From Telmatactis stephensoni (lineage: Eukaryota > Cnidaria > Anthozoa > Actiniaria > Isophelliidae): a stretch of 64,000 nucleotides of DNA. The notes below the pieces were generated by a model. The model saw only the letters and a list, made by a program, of their open reading frames with translations. It searched no databases and was not told where the DNA came from. Position numbers and translations under genes: made by a program. The DNA is taken from contig JALIZF010001796.1 of assembly GCA_029948255.1 (NCBI GenBank), positions 544,001 to 608,000 of the forward strand, written 5' to 3'. This document shows, one piece after another, positions 23,415 to 36,600 of the stretch. Numbering within the stretch: the first letter of the stretch is position 1; the number at the start of each line of letters is the position of its first letter.

Positions 23415-25690
23415 TTGCTTGTTCAGTAATACAACTACTCTCTATTGATACCAATAATTACATTTTCATATATTATTATTATTATTATAATTATTATGCT
23501 ATGATTAATAATTATAGTTATACTATAGGTAAATTGTATGTATGTACGTATATATTTATATTATTATAAGGACACATCCATTAATTATACTTTTCGCTCG
23601 TGACAATCATAACATAAAATGACTAGTGGCTAACACGAAAACCTGCAGTTAATTTAGTCTCTAAAGCTAGGCATTCAAAAAAGAAAACTCTTAAAATTAC
23701 AAATAAAAATACACATACTTTTTGTAACTAAACCTACCCATTGTAATTCTGCCAAAAATGAAATCTGTAATGTAATAATGTTTGCAAAATAAAATGTATT
23801 GTATTGTGTTCTATTGTTTTCAAACAATATAGTCTGAAGCAGAAATTCGAACGGAGGCGAGCATATACTGAGCCGCAATGAAAAACTTTGAAAAGTAGAA
23901 TGCCTTCCACAAAAGAAATAGCACTTCGAGAAACAAACCCTCGATGGCAGTTATGAATGACAGAATATTGAACTAGCTAAAAATATAAAACGCCAAGGAC
24001 AATGGATCATCATGTGGAAGGAGGCGACCACGAAAAGCAAACAGACAAGTACAACGAGTGTCAGTGGGCTAGCTGGATCAGTTCAAACTCATCAGTGGGC
24101 CACGATGCAGGTGGGACAGATGCAGCTCACAAAACAGGTGAAAGAGTCAGAACAGAACATTGTCTTCTCCTTGAAGTATCATTAAATCGTTCGTCAGCTT
24201 GATGAAGACTTCAAGCGGGAAATCAAGTAGAAGCTAACATGGTTAGATTGTCGTCCACCTCTGCACGCGACTTTCACAATGGCTGCTGCTAATTCGACTT
24301 AATTCTCTTAGAGGGAACTAAACAATCAACAAGCTAAGAAGAGAGTTTGCACAGCTTGTTAGCATAACCCCAAGGGGAGAAAATTAGAGTGCCACCGATG
24401 CCCTTACTGGGGATAGGAGTTCTGATCAGAGCACATAACCTAATTTCAACGAATGAAGAATAGTTTGATGATAGAGCTGCCATGCAGGCGTGGTTAATAC
24501 AAAAGCATGAGGGAGATAGCATAAATAGTGAAAAATGAGGATTTCTGGAGTTGCATAAATTGGAAATAATGAAGGCTCTTGATTTAGAGAACAAATGTTA
24601 CAAGTTTCAAAACAAAGCATAAACTCTTTGACAAGATAGTAGGATTTAATATCTTAAAAAAAAGCACCAAAACCAGGCTACTAAGGCTTTTGGTCCAACG
24701 ACTGGACATGCAAAACTATCTAGTTTTCACAGTGCAGAGCTTCTTGGATAATTAACAAACAGGGATGAAATTTTGAAAATATTGATCATGAAGTACTTTC
24801 TTACATAGCACTGATCATTTCTTGCAAAAGACCCTCATTTTCTCGACTGGAAAAGCGGAATTACGAGAGCGAGTCTTGGATGGCAAGAGATATCTACATA
24901 CTTGACAAGAGATTAGCCATTCTAACATTTTTTTTTCACTGTAAATACTACAAAATAGGGCCGGGTGCGACATTAACAATCTAGAACGCGCCAAGTGTCA
25001 TGCAAAGGGCACGTGAGAGCCAACAATCCGCAGAATGCATGCAGTGCAGTGGAGAGACAGGAAGCCCACCCAATGCAAGACCAAGATAAGTGTCACCGGT
25101 TGCTAAGGTTCGCAGCAATAATCTGGCACCAGCCAAGGTCATAGTCATGGACACACCTTGCATGCATGGGGAGAAAAGGTTTTGAAACGAATGAAACTTG
25201 TAGCTAGACCAAAAGGGCATGGAAAGGGGGAGGGGGACGCCGCCAGCCAACTTTATGGCGCGGACCAACGTAAAATCAAAGAAAACACAATGGCTTCTTA
25301 AAAATAGCATGGCAAAGCCGGGATGGGCATTCTGCCATCCACAGAATGGAAAGGACGACTTGAGTCGCTACATGGATTGGAACGAACGGGAGGGATCCCA
25401 AAGCAAACAAAGTCGAAAATCAACGGATGTGGATAACGAGGCACTGCAGACAGACCTAACCATTCAATAGAGAACAAAAAACACGTGGCCAAAAAGCAAA
25501 ATTTGCAAGTTTATGAACCAAGCATAGATCTGATGTGCAGACGATTAAGGAAGAACTTGATGAGCCCTTTCATGTTGACTGGTCTTAAAACGGGAAGCCG
25601 GGACTGTCAGAAGGACAAATGACAGAAACTAAACAGCTTTTTTCATGCAAGTAGACTAACAAACAGCGCGGCAGACAAACAATGATCAAT

Positions 25691-26290
25691 GGGCTGCCAC
25701 CCCTTAGGTGGGAGAAGAAAACGAAACAATACAACAACGAAGTAAATAGGAGCGCGGAAGAAACAACGCAGAAACCCACCCAAGGGATGGCAGCCTGAGC
25801 GTCAGTAATCCGACTAAGGCATTAGACACCCTTTCAGGCTACCATGGGACGGGAAAGCGAACAGTGTAACGTGAAAAATGAGGCGAATGGCACAAAACAC
25901 AAAACCGTAGTCCCACTTAAAGCGAGAATAGAATGGCAATAGTCAATTGCAAAACTGATGAGATGTTAAATGCCTTGTTACAAGGGGAATAGAATCACAA
26001 AACACACGAAAAAGAAGATCCAACTTCGAAACAGAACTTAAATCCGAAGAGCAGGAGAAAAGACGTCTTGAATGAAACAGACCGAAGGAGAGGACCAATA
26101 ACACGACTTGGGCTGCCACCCCTTGGGTGGGAAACACGAGAGGATACTACAACGATAAAAAGAAGCGCCGGAGGAGTGCGCCGAAACCCACCCAAGGGAT
26201 GGCAGCCTGAGCGTCAGTAATCCGACTAGGGCATTAGACACCCTTTCAGGCTACCATTGGACAGGAAAACGAACAGTGCAACGGGAAAAC
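25691..26290. repeat. Two copies of a ~190-bp block with hairpin ends
   Basis: 25691-25880 and 26111-26290 are near copies, 420 bp apart. Each has GGGCTGCCACCCCTTRGGTG at the left and CACCCAAGGGATGGCAGCC about 65 bp later, forming an inverted pair, then TGAGCGTCAGTAATCCGACT and GACACCCTTTCAGGCTACCA. Confidence 0.7.
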
Positions 26291-27409
26291 CGAACTGAAA
26301 AGACACTCAGAACAATAGTTCTATATAAAGGAACAAAAGAGCAGAAAAATCAACCGATAGGAAAAAGTGGAGCGATTCAAAACACTGGACGCCAGCCTTA
26401 ACAAACAATTGTCTATGAGCAGTGCTAGTTGCAAGGACGACTAGTAGATATACGGGAACATCTTCTAGACCGAACAGGGGCAATGGGGCAAAGCTAAAAT
26501 TCGGCACCAACTGACATGGTGTTAAATGACAAAATGAAACTGCTAACAAATAATTGAACAAACCGTTGCAAAAAGTCGAAAGGACTTCAGAGAAAAGTGC
26601 AACGCAAAACCAGCGTTTGCAAGGTAAAACACGTTAAACAAACTTCTAATGACAATGATCATAAACATCAATTAAACAAACGAGCAAACTGGGAGAGGCC
26701 GTAGAAGCAAATTAAATCACTACACAAACTCGGCCGCGATGGCGAGGAGGGTGCGTGAAAAATGGGACAACGAAGCAAAGAGAAAAAGCACTACACAAAC
26801 TCGGCGCTTGCAAAACAGAGCACATTAAGAATTTTCGAACATCTGAATCAAACAAAGAAGCAAAGCACGTCAGACACACAATTCAAGATCAATCATGCAA
26901 AACCATGGTGTAAATTGAAGGGAACCCAAGGGAAAAAGTACTACAAAGCCCCACAGTTGGCAAAACAAAGCACTTTAAACAAACTTCGAAAATTAAGCGA
27001 ACGTGCAAATTGTAAGGGACCTAAGGGAAAAGGCACCACATAAAACCGTATACTGCAAGGCAAAGGACGTCAAACAAACTTTTAAAATGGAATAAAACGT
27101 GCAATAACTCATAAGCCACATCATAAACTCGGTGGTCTTTGACTTAGAAACAAACTTCGGACAAACAGTTGATCGAATATAAAAACGTGCAAATTGTGAA
27201 GCGAGTCAAAGGAAAAAATACTTTACAAACCCGACGCTAGTGGGGCAAAACACGTCCAACAACACTTCAAACATTAAATTCATGCAAATTACACAACGTG
27301 CAAATTCTAAATAAAGAAGGGAGGGAAAAACAAAAAATCACAGCACAAAACCGAAGTTTGTGAGCCAAAGCACGTACAACAAGACTTCAAGCTCGGGCTT
27401 CAAACAGAA

Positions 27410-28275
27410 AATTCATGCTAACAATACAACGTGCAAATTCTAGGGGAGCCGATGGGAGGGAAACTACTGCACAAACCCGGAGTTTGGGGGAAAGCACGTA
27501 CAACAAGATTCAAAAACATAGCAAAATGCAACTCATGCTAACAATACCACGTGCAAATTCTAGGGGACCCGATGGGAGGGAAACTACTGCACAAACCCGA
27601 AGTTTGTGAGCCAAAGCACGTACAACAAGACTTCAAACATAGCAACTCATGCTAACAATACAACGTGCAAATTCTAGGGGAACCGATGGGAGGGAAAACT
27701 ACTACACAAACCCGAAGTTTGTGAGCCAAAGCACGTACAACAAGACTTCAAACATAGCAACTCATGCTAACAATACCACGTGCAAATTCTAGGGGAGCCG
27801 ATGGGAAGGAAAATTACTGCACAAACCCGAAGTTTGTGAGCCAAAGCACGTACAACAAGACTTCAAACATAGCAACTCATGCTAACAATACAACGTGCAA
27901 ATTCAAGGGGAGCCGATGGGAAGGAAAATTACTGCACAAACCCGAAGTTTGTGAGCCAAAGCACGTACAACAAGACTTCAAACATAGCAACTCATGCTAA
28001 CAATACAACGTGCAAATTCTAGGGGAGCCGATGGGAAGGAAAATTATTGCACAAACCCGAAGTTTGTGAGCCAAAGCACGTACAACAAGACTTCAAACAT
28101 AGCAACTCATGCTAACAATACAACGTGCAAATTCTAGGGGAGCCGATGGGAGGGAAAATTACTGCACAAACCCGAAGTTTGTGAGCCAAAAAAGCACGTA
28201 CAAGACTTCAAACATAGCAACTCATGCTAACAATACAACGTGCAAATTCTAGGGGAGCCGATGAGAGGGAAAATT
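27410..28275. repeat. 115-bp tandem repeat, about 7-8 copies
   Basis: Start points of ACTCATGCTAACAATACAAC are spaced 114-116 bp apart (27531, 27645, 27760, 27875, 27990, 28105, 28220). Copies are very similar, implying recent expansion or homogenisation. Each includes AACCCGAAGTTTGTGAGCC. It lies in the 6.7-kb composite insertion. Confidence 0.85.
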
Positions 28276-29639
28276 ACAGCGTTTGCGAAACAAAACACGC
28301 AAAATAAGACCTGATATTGCAGTTGAAGGGCAGATCGAAAGCCCACACTAAACTAAACTAAATCGAGAATTACAGAATTCACAAAACAATTAAAAAAGCT
28401 CTAGAAAAAGTAAAAAACAACAATGTAAAGAAATATTTACTTCTTTAAAGATAGACGAAGCGTCGTTTTAGCTGGAAACAGGTCGCTTTTGCTACTTCTT
28501 CCACTGGAACTGTGTCGGACTTCGTACTTAGCTAGGTCAGCCATGATGATCAACAGTCGTGAGGAGTCTTACGCGAACTGGGCCGAAGTGAGGTGTGCAG
28601 CTCTTATTTATACTCGCTCTGTAAGGGACTGGCGCGAATAGCAGTATTAGTTGTGGGGTTCCTCAAGGATCTGTTCTTGGACCGCTTTTATTCTTGTTGT
28701 ATGTTAATGACTTCAGCAACTGTACTAATGCTTTTGAATTTCACCTCTTTGCAGATGACACAAATATCTTTTGCAAAAACAAAAGTTTATTATCGCTAGA
28801 AGCAACTCTTAATTATAATCTTAAAGCTGTTACTGATTGGCTAAATAGTAATCGTCTTGCTCTAAATATTGACAAAACTAGCTTCGTCATTTTCTATCCT
28901 CCGCAAAAGAAAATAAATTATAATGTTATCCTAAATATTAACAACAAAAGAATTGAAAATGTTTCTTATATTAAGTATCTAGGCATCTTTATTGATTCGA
29001 ATTTAAGCTGGAAACAACACACTCAATATGTTGCCTCCAAATTACGAAGAGGCTGTGGCCTTCTCTACAAGCTTCGACCTTTTGTCAATTCAAATTTACT
29101 TTTAAAATTTTATTACTCATTAATATTTCCATTTTTGACATATGGGCTGACAATTTGGGGAAATACATACCCTACTTCTATTCGACCAATTGTAATTCTC
29201 CAGAAAAGAATCATTAGGACTATGAATTTCTCTTCTTATGATGCTCATACTAGTCCAATTTTTAAAAAATTTAATATTATCAAATTTACAGACCTTATAA
29301 ATTACCAAAATTCTCTCTTTATGTTTGACTTTTATTCAAAGAAATTACCTTGTGCATTTGAAAATTTCTTCACCTCAGTCAGTGACGTTCATAATTACAA
29401 TACAAGGTTGGCTTCTAAAAATTCCTTTTACATTCCTCCCGCTAGGACAAACTATGCTAAATTAAGTATAAGATTTAATGGGGCAAAAATCTGGAATTCA
29501 ATACCTGATGAGTACAAGGATTGCTCGAAATACAAATTTAAACGACTCCTGAAAAATGATCTTATAAACAATTATTGATTTGCTGAATTAATTTAATATT
29601 AAAACTTTGAATTATCTTCAATTAAAATAGAGTAAATTG

Positions 29640-30615
29640 TATATTTGTATTTATATTTATTTATATATTTGTGTGTACTTCAATCACACAACGTTTTTTC
29701 CCTCTTTCATGTTAAATTTCTAATATTAAACTATTAGTGTAAATGTATATCTTTCATATCGTATTGCTTGAATGTATATCATTTTTGTGTATTTGTATAT
29801 TGTAAGTGTGTCAAATCTATGAGAATTTTTAAATCTGATTGTACGTATGAACTTTATTCAGTTTTTTTTTTCGCTATAATAATCTACACTTTAAGTTTAT
29901 TCTCTGACCTCTAAATTAATTCATTTATCTTAATAACCAATATCTTATGTTAACTACTAGATTAGCTCTGCTATTTAGTTGACATTCACCATTATAAGTC
30001 CGTCTTAAATTTGTACATATATATATATTTTTTAGTTGTAAAAAACAATGGTGTGAATAAACGACATAAATTGCCTGGGGTGCCTGTGGTGCCTGTGAAC
30101 GGCACAGCGAAAATAACGAGAAATTTTGTATGCTCTCTTGGTTCAATATTTTATAAAATAATCACACAAATGAAGCAGTTTTATATTCGTAAAATCGCTC
30201 CTCACATTAAATGTTTTTTTTTTTTTTGCACCAACTCCACAGGTAGCCCAATCTTTGATCGATATAACAATTGCTAAAATCGCCTAAAATGCAACCAAAC
30301 CATCCAAACCCCACAAAGAATGCAATAGAACACTAAAATACAGGTAAAAGATGTGATTTATTTTATTTTCGATAAATTTCTAAATTTGAATCAGTATCGA
30401 TCAAAGATTGGGCTACCTGTGCCAACTCTTCACGAAATGACATCTTACACCTCCCCCCAGCAGTTAATTTTGTTCTTCAATATGGCGGACGATGAGAACA
30501 TGTGAAGTCACGCTCTATTTAAAAGTGATGCTTATATCTACCCATTTATATCATTTGACTGAAAACCAAGCCCAGTTATTGTTGCGTTCAATCTTGTAAG
30601 GACACGTATCTCAAC
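29640..30615. other. LINE 3' region and GSS upstream region
   Basis: 29579-~30050 is AT-rich LINE 3' UTR. 30240-30422 is a hairpin whose arms contain CAGGTAGCCCAATCTTTGAT and its complement around a ~130-bp loop. 30423-30615 should contain the GSS promoter and 5' UTR. AATATGGCGGAC (30479-30490) is a possible promoter or UTR element, but no TATA box was identified. Confidence 0.45.
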
Positions 30616-33600
30616 ATGGACTTAAATCTTCATTTTGGAATCGCAAACTTTGATGATAAACAAGTCAAAGAACTGGCAAAGAAAGCCACGGACTATGCTT
30701 ACGGGAATGGGATTGTTATGAAGTCCAGAAAGTCACTAGAAAACGTCGAACCTGCACCTTTTATGCTGTTCCCTACACCCTTCCCAAGGAAACTGTACGT
30801 ACAGGCCAAGGAAGTGCAGAAAGACTTCAATACGTTGGTACATAAAGTTGCCTTGGACCATGACTTTCTCAAAGAATCTTTGCAAGGGTAAACTATGATT
30901 ATGTTTTGCTAACCTTCAGTAATAATGTTCCTGCTGTATCTTTATCGTTTGTCTCTCTAAGCAGAATTCAGCAAAACTAAGGATTTATGCACAATAAAGC
31001 GTTCCTTACCAAATTATTTTGTAGTTTGAACATTTAAAGAGCTTTCTTTACCATTCATTGAACTTGTGGACAACTACCAGTCTACACTTAGGGCGAGAAC
31101 ACAATCAATGACAATAGTTGTATTTGTAACTTTTTACTTTCAGGTACTTGACACCTTAGAGCTACTTTAGTTTAGTCATTCAAATATTCAGTAAAGCTTT
31201 GAAGTTTGTTTATCATTTAGTTACTAGTTCCTTTTATACTATGTGCAATTTGAATAACGGTTGTCAGTCTTCAATATTTATGAGGATGTTTTTGTGCAAG
31301 TCAAGCATTTGGAGCCAGCTCTCCTTAGGCTGTAGTAGGACTAGTCTTTTTCTTAAATTAAAATGTCAGTATATATAATAATTTTTAGAAATGTTTAATA
31401 ATGACTAGTAGTAATTCATTATTTTGACTAATACCAAACTAAAACTGCATTTTATTTAACCTGCTCTGCTAGCCGACAGCTGTCAAAGTGATCTCATTTA
31501 CTCCAAGAAATCCTGAAATGTCAGATGACAAGTAGTCAGTGAACTACCTCTAATGCAGATGCTTTCAGGACCAGATCTTAGTGTTTCGTTAATTATTAGA
31601 GAAGTGTCTGTCTTAGAGAGGTGTCTGTCTTAATAGAGAAGTGTCTGTCTTAGAGGGAGTTTCATTACAGACATGCATGTATCCACCTTGTGTCTGCATT
31701 AAGGGAATTCACTGTACATATAATTTTATGTAGAAAAGTCTTTGCACTGTCTATCAAGAATGCAAAACATTTTGAATCACAAATACAGCTGCAATAAAAC
31801 CCCAGGGCATTCTTTCTGTAAAGAAATCTGTACTGAATGAAAAGCAACAAACTTCATTGAACATGACAACACCACAGGAAAACCCAACACATTTCAGTAT
31901 AAATATAATTATTCATTTGAATGTAAAATACAAATTCAATTTTCTAGGCCCTTTAAACTTACTGATAGGCATTGTTATTATCTTGTAGGACTGTTACAGT
32001 GGATGCATTTACAGGTCGTATTTATGATATCTATGAACAAACACGAAAAGAAGGGATTGCACAGGTATAAAGTGGAATGAATACATTCATATTCCCGGAT
32101 TTATGAGAAAGTTATCAACATTTTTAGAAGCAAGAGTCATAAGAGTGCCACTCTGTTGCATGTGTGGTTGCCGATTTATTTCCCAGATGGGGCTTCACAT
32201 GTGACTTGTTTGTTAGTTCATTCTTTCCTTTGCTTCAAGGTTTTCTTCGACAGGTCCTCCAGTTTTCCTCCTTCGGTAAAATTGAACTAGTGAGCTGATG
32301 CATAAGAATTTCTAAATGTAGTACTAGTAGTGTGTGTAAGACAGAGTACAGTGTACCCCCAGTTAGTGGGGAGGCACTAGAACTCAAATAGATTGTTCTT
32401 GTTATTACACAAGTAAACAACATTGTATAATCTTTTGTACCTTTTGATAGTATAGTCTTTGTAATTCTCATATCAATAATTATTGTACTGTGTTTTCAGC
32501 CAATGTCTCTGGGTTTATTGAGATCAGACTACATGTTAGATTGGGACAGCCAAAATGACATTGACAAGAAAACTGCTCTTGACAAAATGAAAATAAAACA
32601 AGTTGAAATCAACACAATTGCATCATCATTCGGCTGTCTGGGAAGTAAATTACCTGGACTTGGAAGGTATGTGACCAAGATTTTCCCTCTTCTCCTCTTC
32701 TCTTGTCTACTTTCCTCTCTTCTTTACATTGTATATTAATACATTGTTTTTTATGAAAACAGCTATGTTCTTGGATTAGCTGGACACAATGTTGCTGTTG
32801 GCTCTTCACAGGTTAACATTACAAACTATTCTCTCAGTTTTTGGAAAGTTTCAGTATTTTTATATAAAAATGTTTTTATTGCAGTTACCTCTGAATTCTG
32901 CCCTAGATGGTCTTGCTGAAGGATTAGCACAAGCTTGGGAATTCTATGGATCTTCAAGGTTTTTGGCAAGATTTTATCACCAAATAAGATTTTTTATGGA
33001 CATTGATTATTGAGGCTGATTACACAATCATGTGACCACCACCCCAAGACCACCTCCACCCAAAGACCTTAATTCTTAGCATTTAAACAACTTACATATT
33101 ATACAATGTTGCATAAAGTTGGGTCAAAATTGAGTCAAATTGGGTTTTCGAGACATTTCAGTGAAATGTCCTTCTTTTAGTGAGATGTTATATACTAATG
33201 TGTGTGATCAGGTTTTTTCATGATTTAAACAATGGTTTGTTCTGATGTGATGTCATAATGAATAGGACAATTCTATTGTTGTTATTTATTTATTTTTACA
33301 TATTGTTTTTAGTTCTGTTGTTCTTATGGCTGCTGCAGACAATGAGTTAAATGTTTTTGATCAGAAGCATTTTGAATTCTACCTGCATCACAGGTATGGT
33401 GGCACTCTAGTTTTAAAATGAAGTATTAAAAGAACAACTATTTTTACCATTTTGATTTTATCAATTTTACAGGAATCCTAGAATTAAACTAATAAGACGT
33501 TCACTCACTACTTTATCAAAAACTGCTAGTTTGGACAACAAGAAGCTTATGGTGTAAGTAACAATTTCTTTTCTATCTCTTACTGTATATTAAACATTTG

Positions 33601-36600
33601 ATTTGTATTCTATGACACACTTTACTCTATGACAGACACCCCTTTACCCCATGACAGACACCTGTATGAGACAGACACCCCTTTACCCCATGACAGACAC
33701 CTGTATGAGACAGACACCCCTTTACCCCATGACAGACACCTGTATGAGACAGACACCCCTTTACCCCATGACAGACACCTGTATGAGACAGACACCCCTA
33801 TACCCCATGACAGACACCTGTATGAGACAAACACCCCTATACCCCATGACAGACACCTGTATGAGACAGACACCCCTATATCCCCTGACAGACACCTGTA
33901 TGAGACAGACACCCCTTTACCCCATGACAGACACCTGTATGAGACAGACACCCCTATACCCCATGACAGACACCTGTATGAGACAAACACCCCTATACCC
34001 CATGACAGACACCTGTATGAGACAGACACCCCTATATCCCCTGACAGACACCTGTATGAGACAGACACCCCTTTACCCCATGACAGACACCTGTATGAGA
34101 CAGACACCCCTATACCCCACAACAGACACCTGTATGAGACAGACACCTCTATTCCCCATGACAGACACCTGTATGAGACAGATACCCCTATACCCCACAA
34201 CAGACAACTGTATGAGACAGACATCCCTTTACCCCATAACAGGCACCTGTATGAGACAGACACCTCCCTTAAACTCTCCTTTAAAGTGTATAATCTCACC
34301 ATAAATTGAGTTTATCCCTTGACATTGTTTTTCAGTGATGGTTTGGAAGTTGCTGTTGTATATTTTCGTTCTGGGTATTCTCCAAGTTGTTATCCTTCAG
34401 AAGATGTAAGTTCTTGATGAAATCTTCATTCCTTAGTAACACCTGATAGGGTCATACATTTCCAAATTCATTGTGGGACAGTCAGATAGAGTTTTCTTCA
34501 GGAAGTTTGTGTATATAGAGTCAGAACGGGTTTGTGTTTTCTCAGCCTCCCCCTACCTCTGTGTGGCCTGACTTACAACATCTTAAATGTGACTAGCTGT
34601 TATTGTTGCCTTTATTCTAACCATTTACACTTCCTTAATATACAACAGGAATGGTCAGTGAGATTGTTAATTGAGAGATCCCTTGCAATCAAGTCACCAT
34701 CTGCTGCCATGCATTTAGTGGGTACCAAGAAAGTCCAGCAAGTCCTTGCAGAACCTGGTGTCCTGGAAAGGTAATGTCTGACAGAAATGCAGATTCTGCA
34801 AATGTGTAACATCACAAGATCTTAGCTGTTTCACTTGTTTACTATGTGAAGCCCCATATACACCCTTCTAATAAATCCCACAATGCTTGTTTTCCGCACT
34901 TGACCTCAAATTTATTCTTTTCAATTGCATTCACATTGTACAAGTTTCAAAAGAATAAATTTGACGTCAATTGCGGAAAACAACACGTTATGGCACTTAT
35001 TAGAAGGGTGTACAAGTTTTTTGACAGGGCAGTACTGTCCAGTAATAGCAAGCAAAGTGACTAAGATCACAGTATCACAGACAGAATTTCAAAAAATTGA
35101 TGAGAAAACTTTCAATTTTTTAACCAATGTCAGTGTGGCAACATATTTTTGATGTAAAAATAAATACAGTTTATTACATGAATATATTCTTTATATTGCT
35201 GTGATGAATGCATGTTTTATCATTTTTACAGTCAACTTTAGTCAAGTCAACTTTATTTTACTACAAAGTCTCATCAATATTACAATTGCTCTTCCTGAGA
35301 ATTGTACATTGTTGTTTACATTCTTGTTATTTTCCATTTTAGATTCATCACAGATGAAGAGTCTTTAATGCGCATCAGAAACACCTTCACAGGTCTTTAT
35401 ACACTTGATGAGGTATTAATGAATTACTCTGAATTACTTGTTTAACTTCTATTAGATGAGATGCATAGATGCATCACTTTTGTGAACAACTGTCATATGT
35501 ATGTTGCATTGGCTGGCTTGCCTCATGCATACAATATGAATAACTTGACTTAAATCAAGTATAGCAAGTACTTGCCCAGTAACTTTCATATGACTGGCGA
35601 GGTCGCAGTTACAGCAGGATTTCAAATGTTTTAGGGACTTTGTGGTACAGACATGGTCAGGACACAGTGCTGTCCATTTCACACTGCTGTACTGCATGCA
35701 ACAAAAATCATGCTTCAAATCCCAATGACTGTTTGATAATCAATAACTGAGGTACAAAAAGTGGCATGTTTTGATCTAAAGAAATAAAGTAAGAATTTCC
35801 CAAAAGCACAAATTAACGTCTATTTAAACTTTCCAGGGACCTGAAGGTGATGAGACTGTCAAAATGGCATTACAAGATCCTGAAAAGTTTGTGCTTAAAC
35901 CACAAAGAGAAGGAGGAGGTAGGAATGACTTTTGATCGCATTGCTACCCTTGAATAAGGCTCAATGGCCACCAGACTGGATGTGGCAAGACCAAATGCTT
36001 CCCATACACTATTGCTGCAGCAGACACCGATACCTGCCCCTGTGTTGCTTTACAAAGCACCCACCTGTTTCAACTTTTCACTAATCTCCTTAACTTTAAA
36101 TGCCTTGGTAAAAGGGGGTGATAAAGTGGGTAATAGTGAACAATCTGCACTGTATGGTAAGTAAGTTGTTGGTAAGTGGTTGAGAAGTGGTCAGTACTGT
36201 AAGTGGTTGGTAAGTGGTCAACAAGTGGTTGGTAAGATAATGGTAATAAGTGGTCAGTAAGATAACAGTAAGGTAATGAAAAGGTAACTGCAAGGTAACA
36301 GGAAGGTAACAGGAAGGTAATGGTAAGTGGTCCACGAACTGAGTTACTGACCACTTACCATACGATGCAGACTGTTCACCATTACCCTTGTTTTACCTAA
36401 ATTTAAATTGGCAACATATGGTTCAAGGGCTTTTTCTATTTGTGGTCCAGTACTCTGGAACTCTCTTCCTCAAGATATTAGGGACTGTGCCAGTATGGAC
36501 ATTTTTAAGTCAAAACTTAAGACATTTCTTTTTAAAGAGGCATATTATTAGTTGACCAGTTTTTTATTTCCACGATATTATAATTTTTATCGTTACATTT

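Larger units (their letters stand above)
21914..28640. mobile_element. Large composite insertion, 6.7 kb, no recognised transposase
   Basis: It shares its left ~60 bp with the small unit at 21648 and its right ~75 bp (28565-28640, CTTACGCGAACTGGGCCGAA onward) with the end of that unit. The body is A-rich on the plus strand. It holds an old LINE fragment (22885-23414), two ~190-bp repeats with hairpin ends (25691-25880, 26111-26290), and a 115-bp tandem array (27410-28275). Many short open frames were checked and none resembles a transposase, integrase, capsid or RT. It may be a non-autonomous element or a large retrotransposon derivative. Confidence 0.55.
12561..29578 (+). pseudogene. LINE ORF2: PHD-like finger, endonuclease, reverse transcriptase (interrupted)
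   Basis: Coding pieces are 12561-13807, 20514-21647 and 28645-29578. The order is: a PHD-like C4HC3 zinc finger (CRKC, ECDFCHRWYHFKC, CVNC) at 12580-12740; the EEP endonuclease with ILHCNIRSL, GLSETK, IFYRHP, ILGDFNINLL and SDHxP-like TDHLPNFF; RT motifs VIPLFKKGS, YRPMSLLST and LFLDLSKAFDSVDH (first catalytic Asp, about 21480-21525); then, beyond the 7-kb insertion, GVPQGSVLGPLLF, FADDTNIF (catalytic DD, about 28750), YLGIFID, and the C-terminal WNSIP block, ending TGA at 29576-29578. The two catalytic Asp blocks are now 7 kb apart. Confidence 0.85.
11950..29640 (+). mobile_element. CR1/L2-like LINE split in three by nested insertions
   Basis: A single plus-strand LINE lies in pieces: ORF1 and the ORF2 nuclease (11950-13807), the RT front half (20514-21647), and the RT back half, C-terminus and 3' UTR (28641-~29640). 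The first gap is a 6.7-kb MULE flanked by a 10-bp target duplication; the second is a 7-kb composite insertion. Removing them restores the order SANNVN-TLFDTF and NSDYS-SISCGVPQ. The 5' end is truncated near 11950, within ORF1. Frameshifts near 20700 and 20890 show that it was decaying as well as interrupted. Confidence 0.85.

Noticed and set aside
24981..26561. Many 64-109-aa ORFs in the composite element
   Set aside because: Short, overlapping on both strands, low complexity, and without transposase, capsid or RT motifs.
27345..28275. Regularly spaced repeats, CRISPR-like at first glance
   Set aside because: The repeats are contiguous 115-bp tandem copies without variable spacers, in a eukaryotic transposon context.
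33622..34309. Three long ORFs (about 217-226 aa) on both strands
   Set aside because: They are the 39-bp minisatellite in GSS intron 7; the period is a multiple of three, and flanking exons splice around it.
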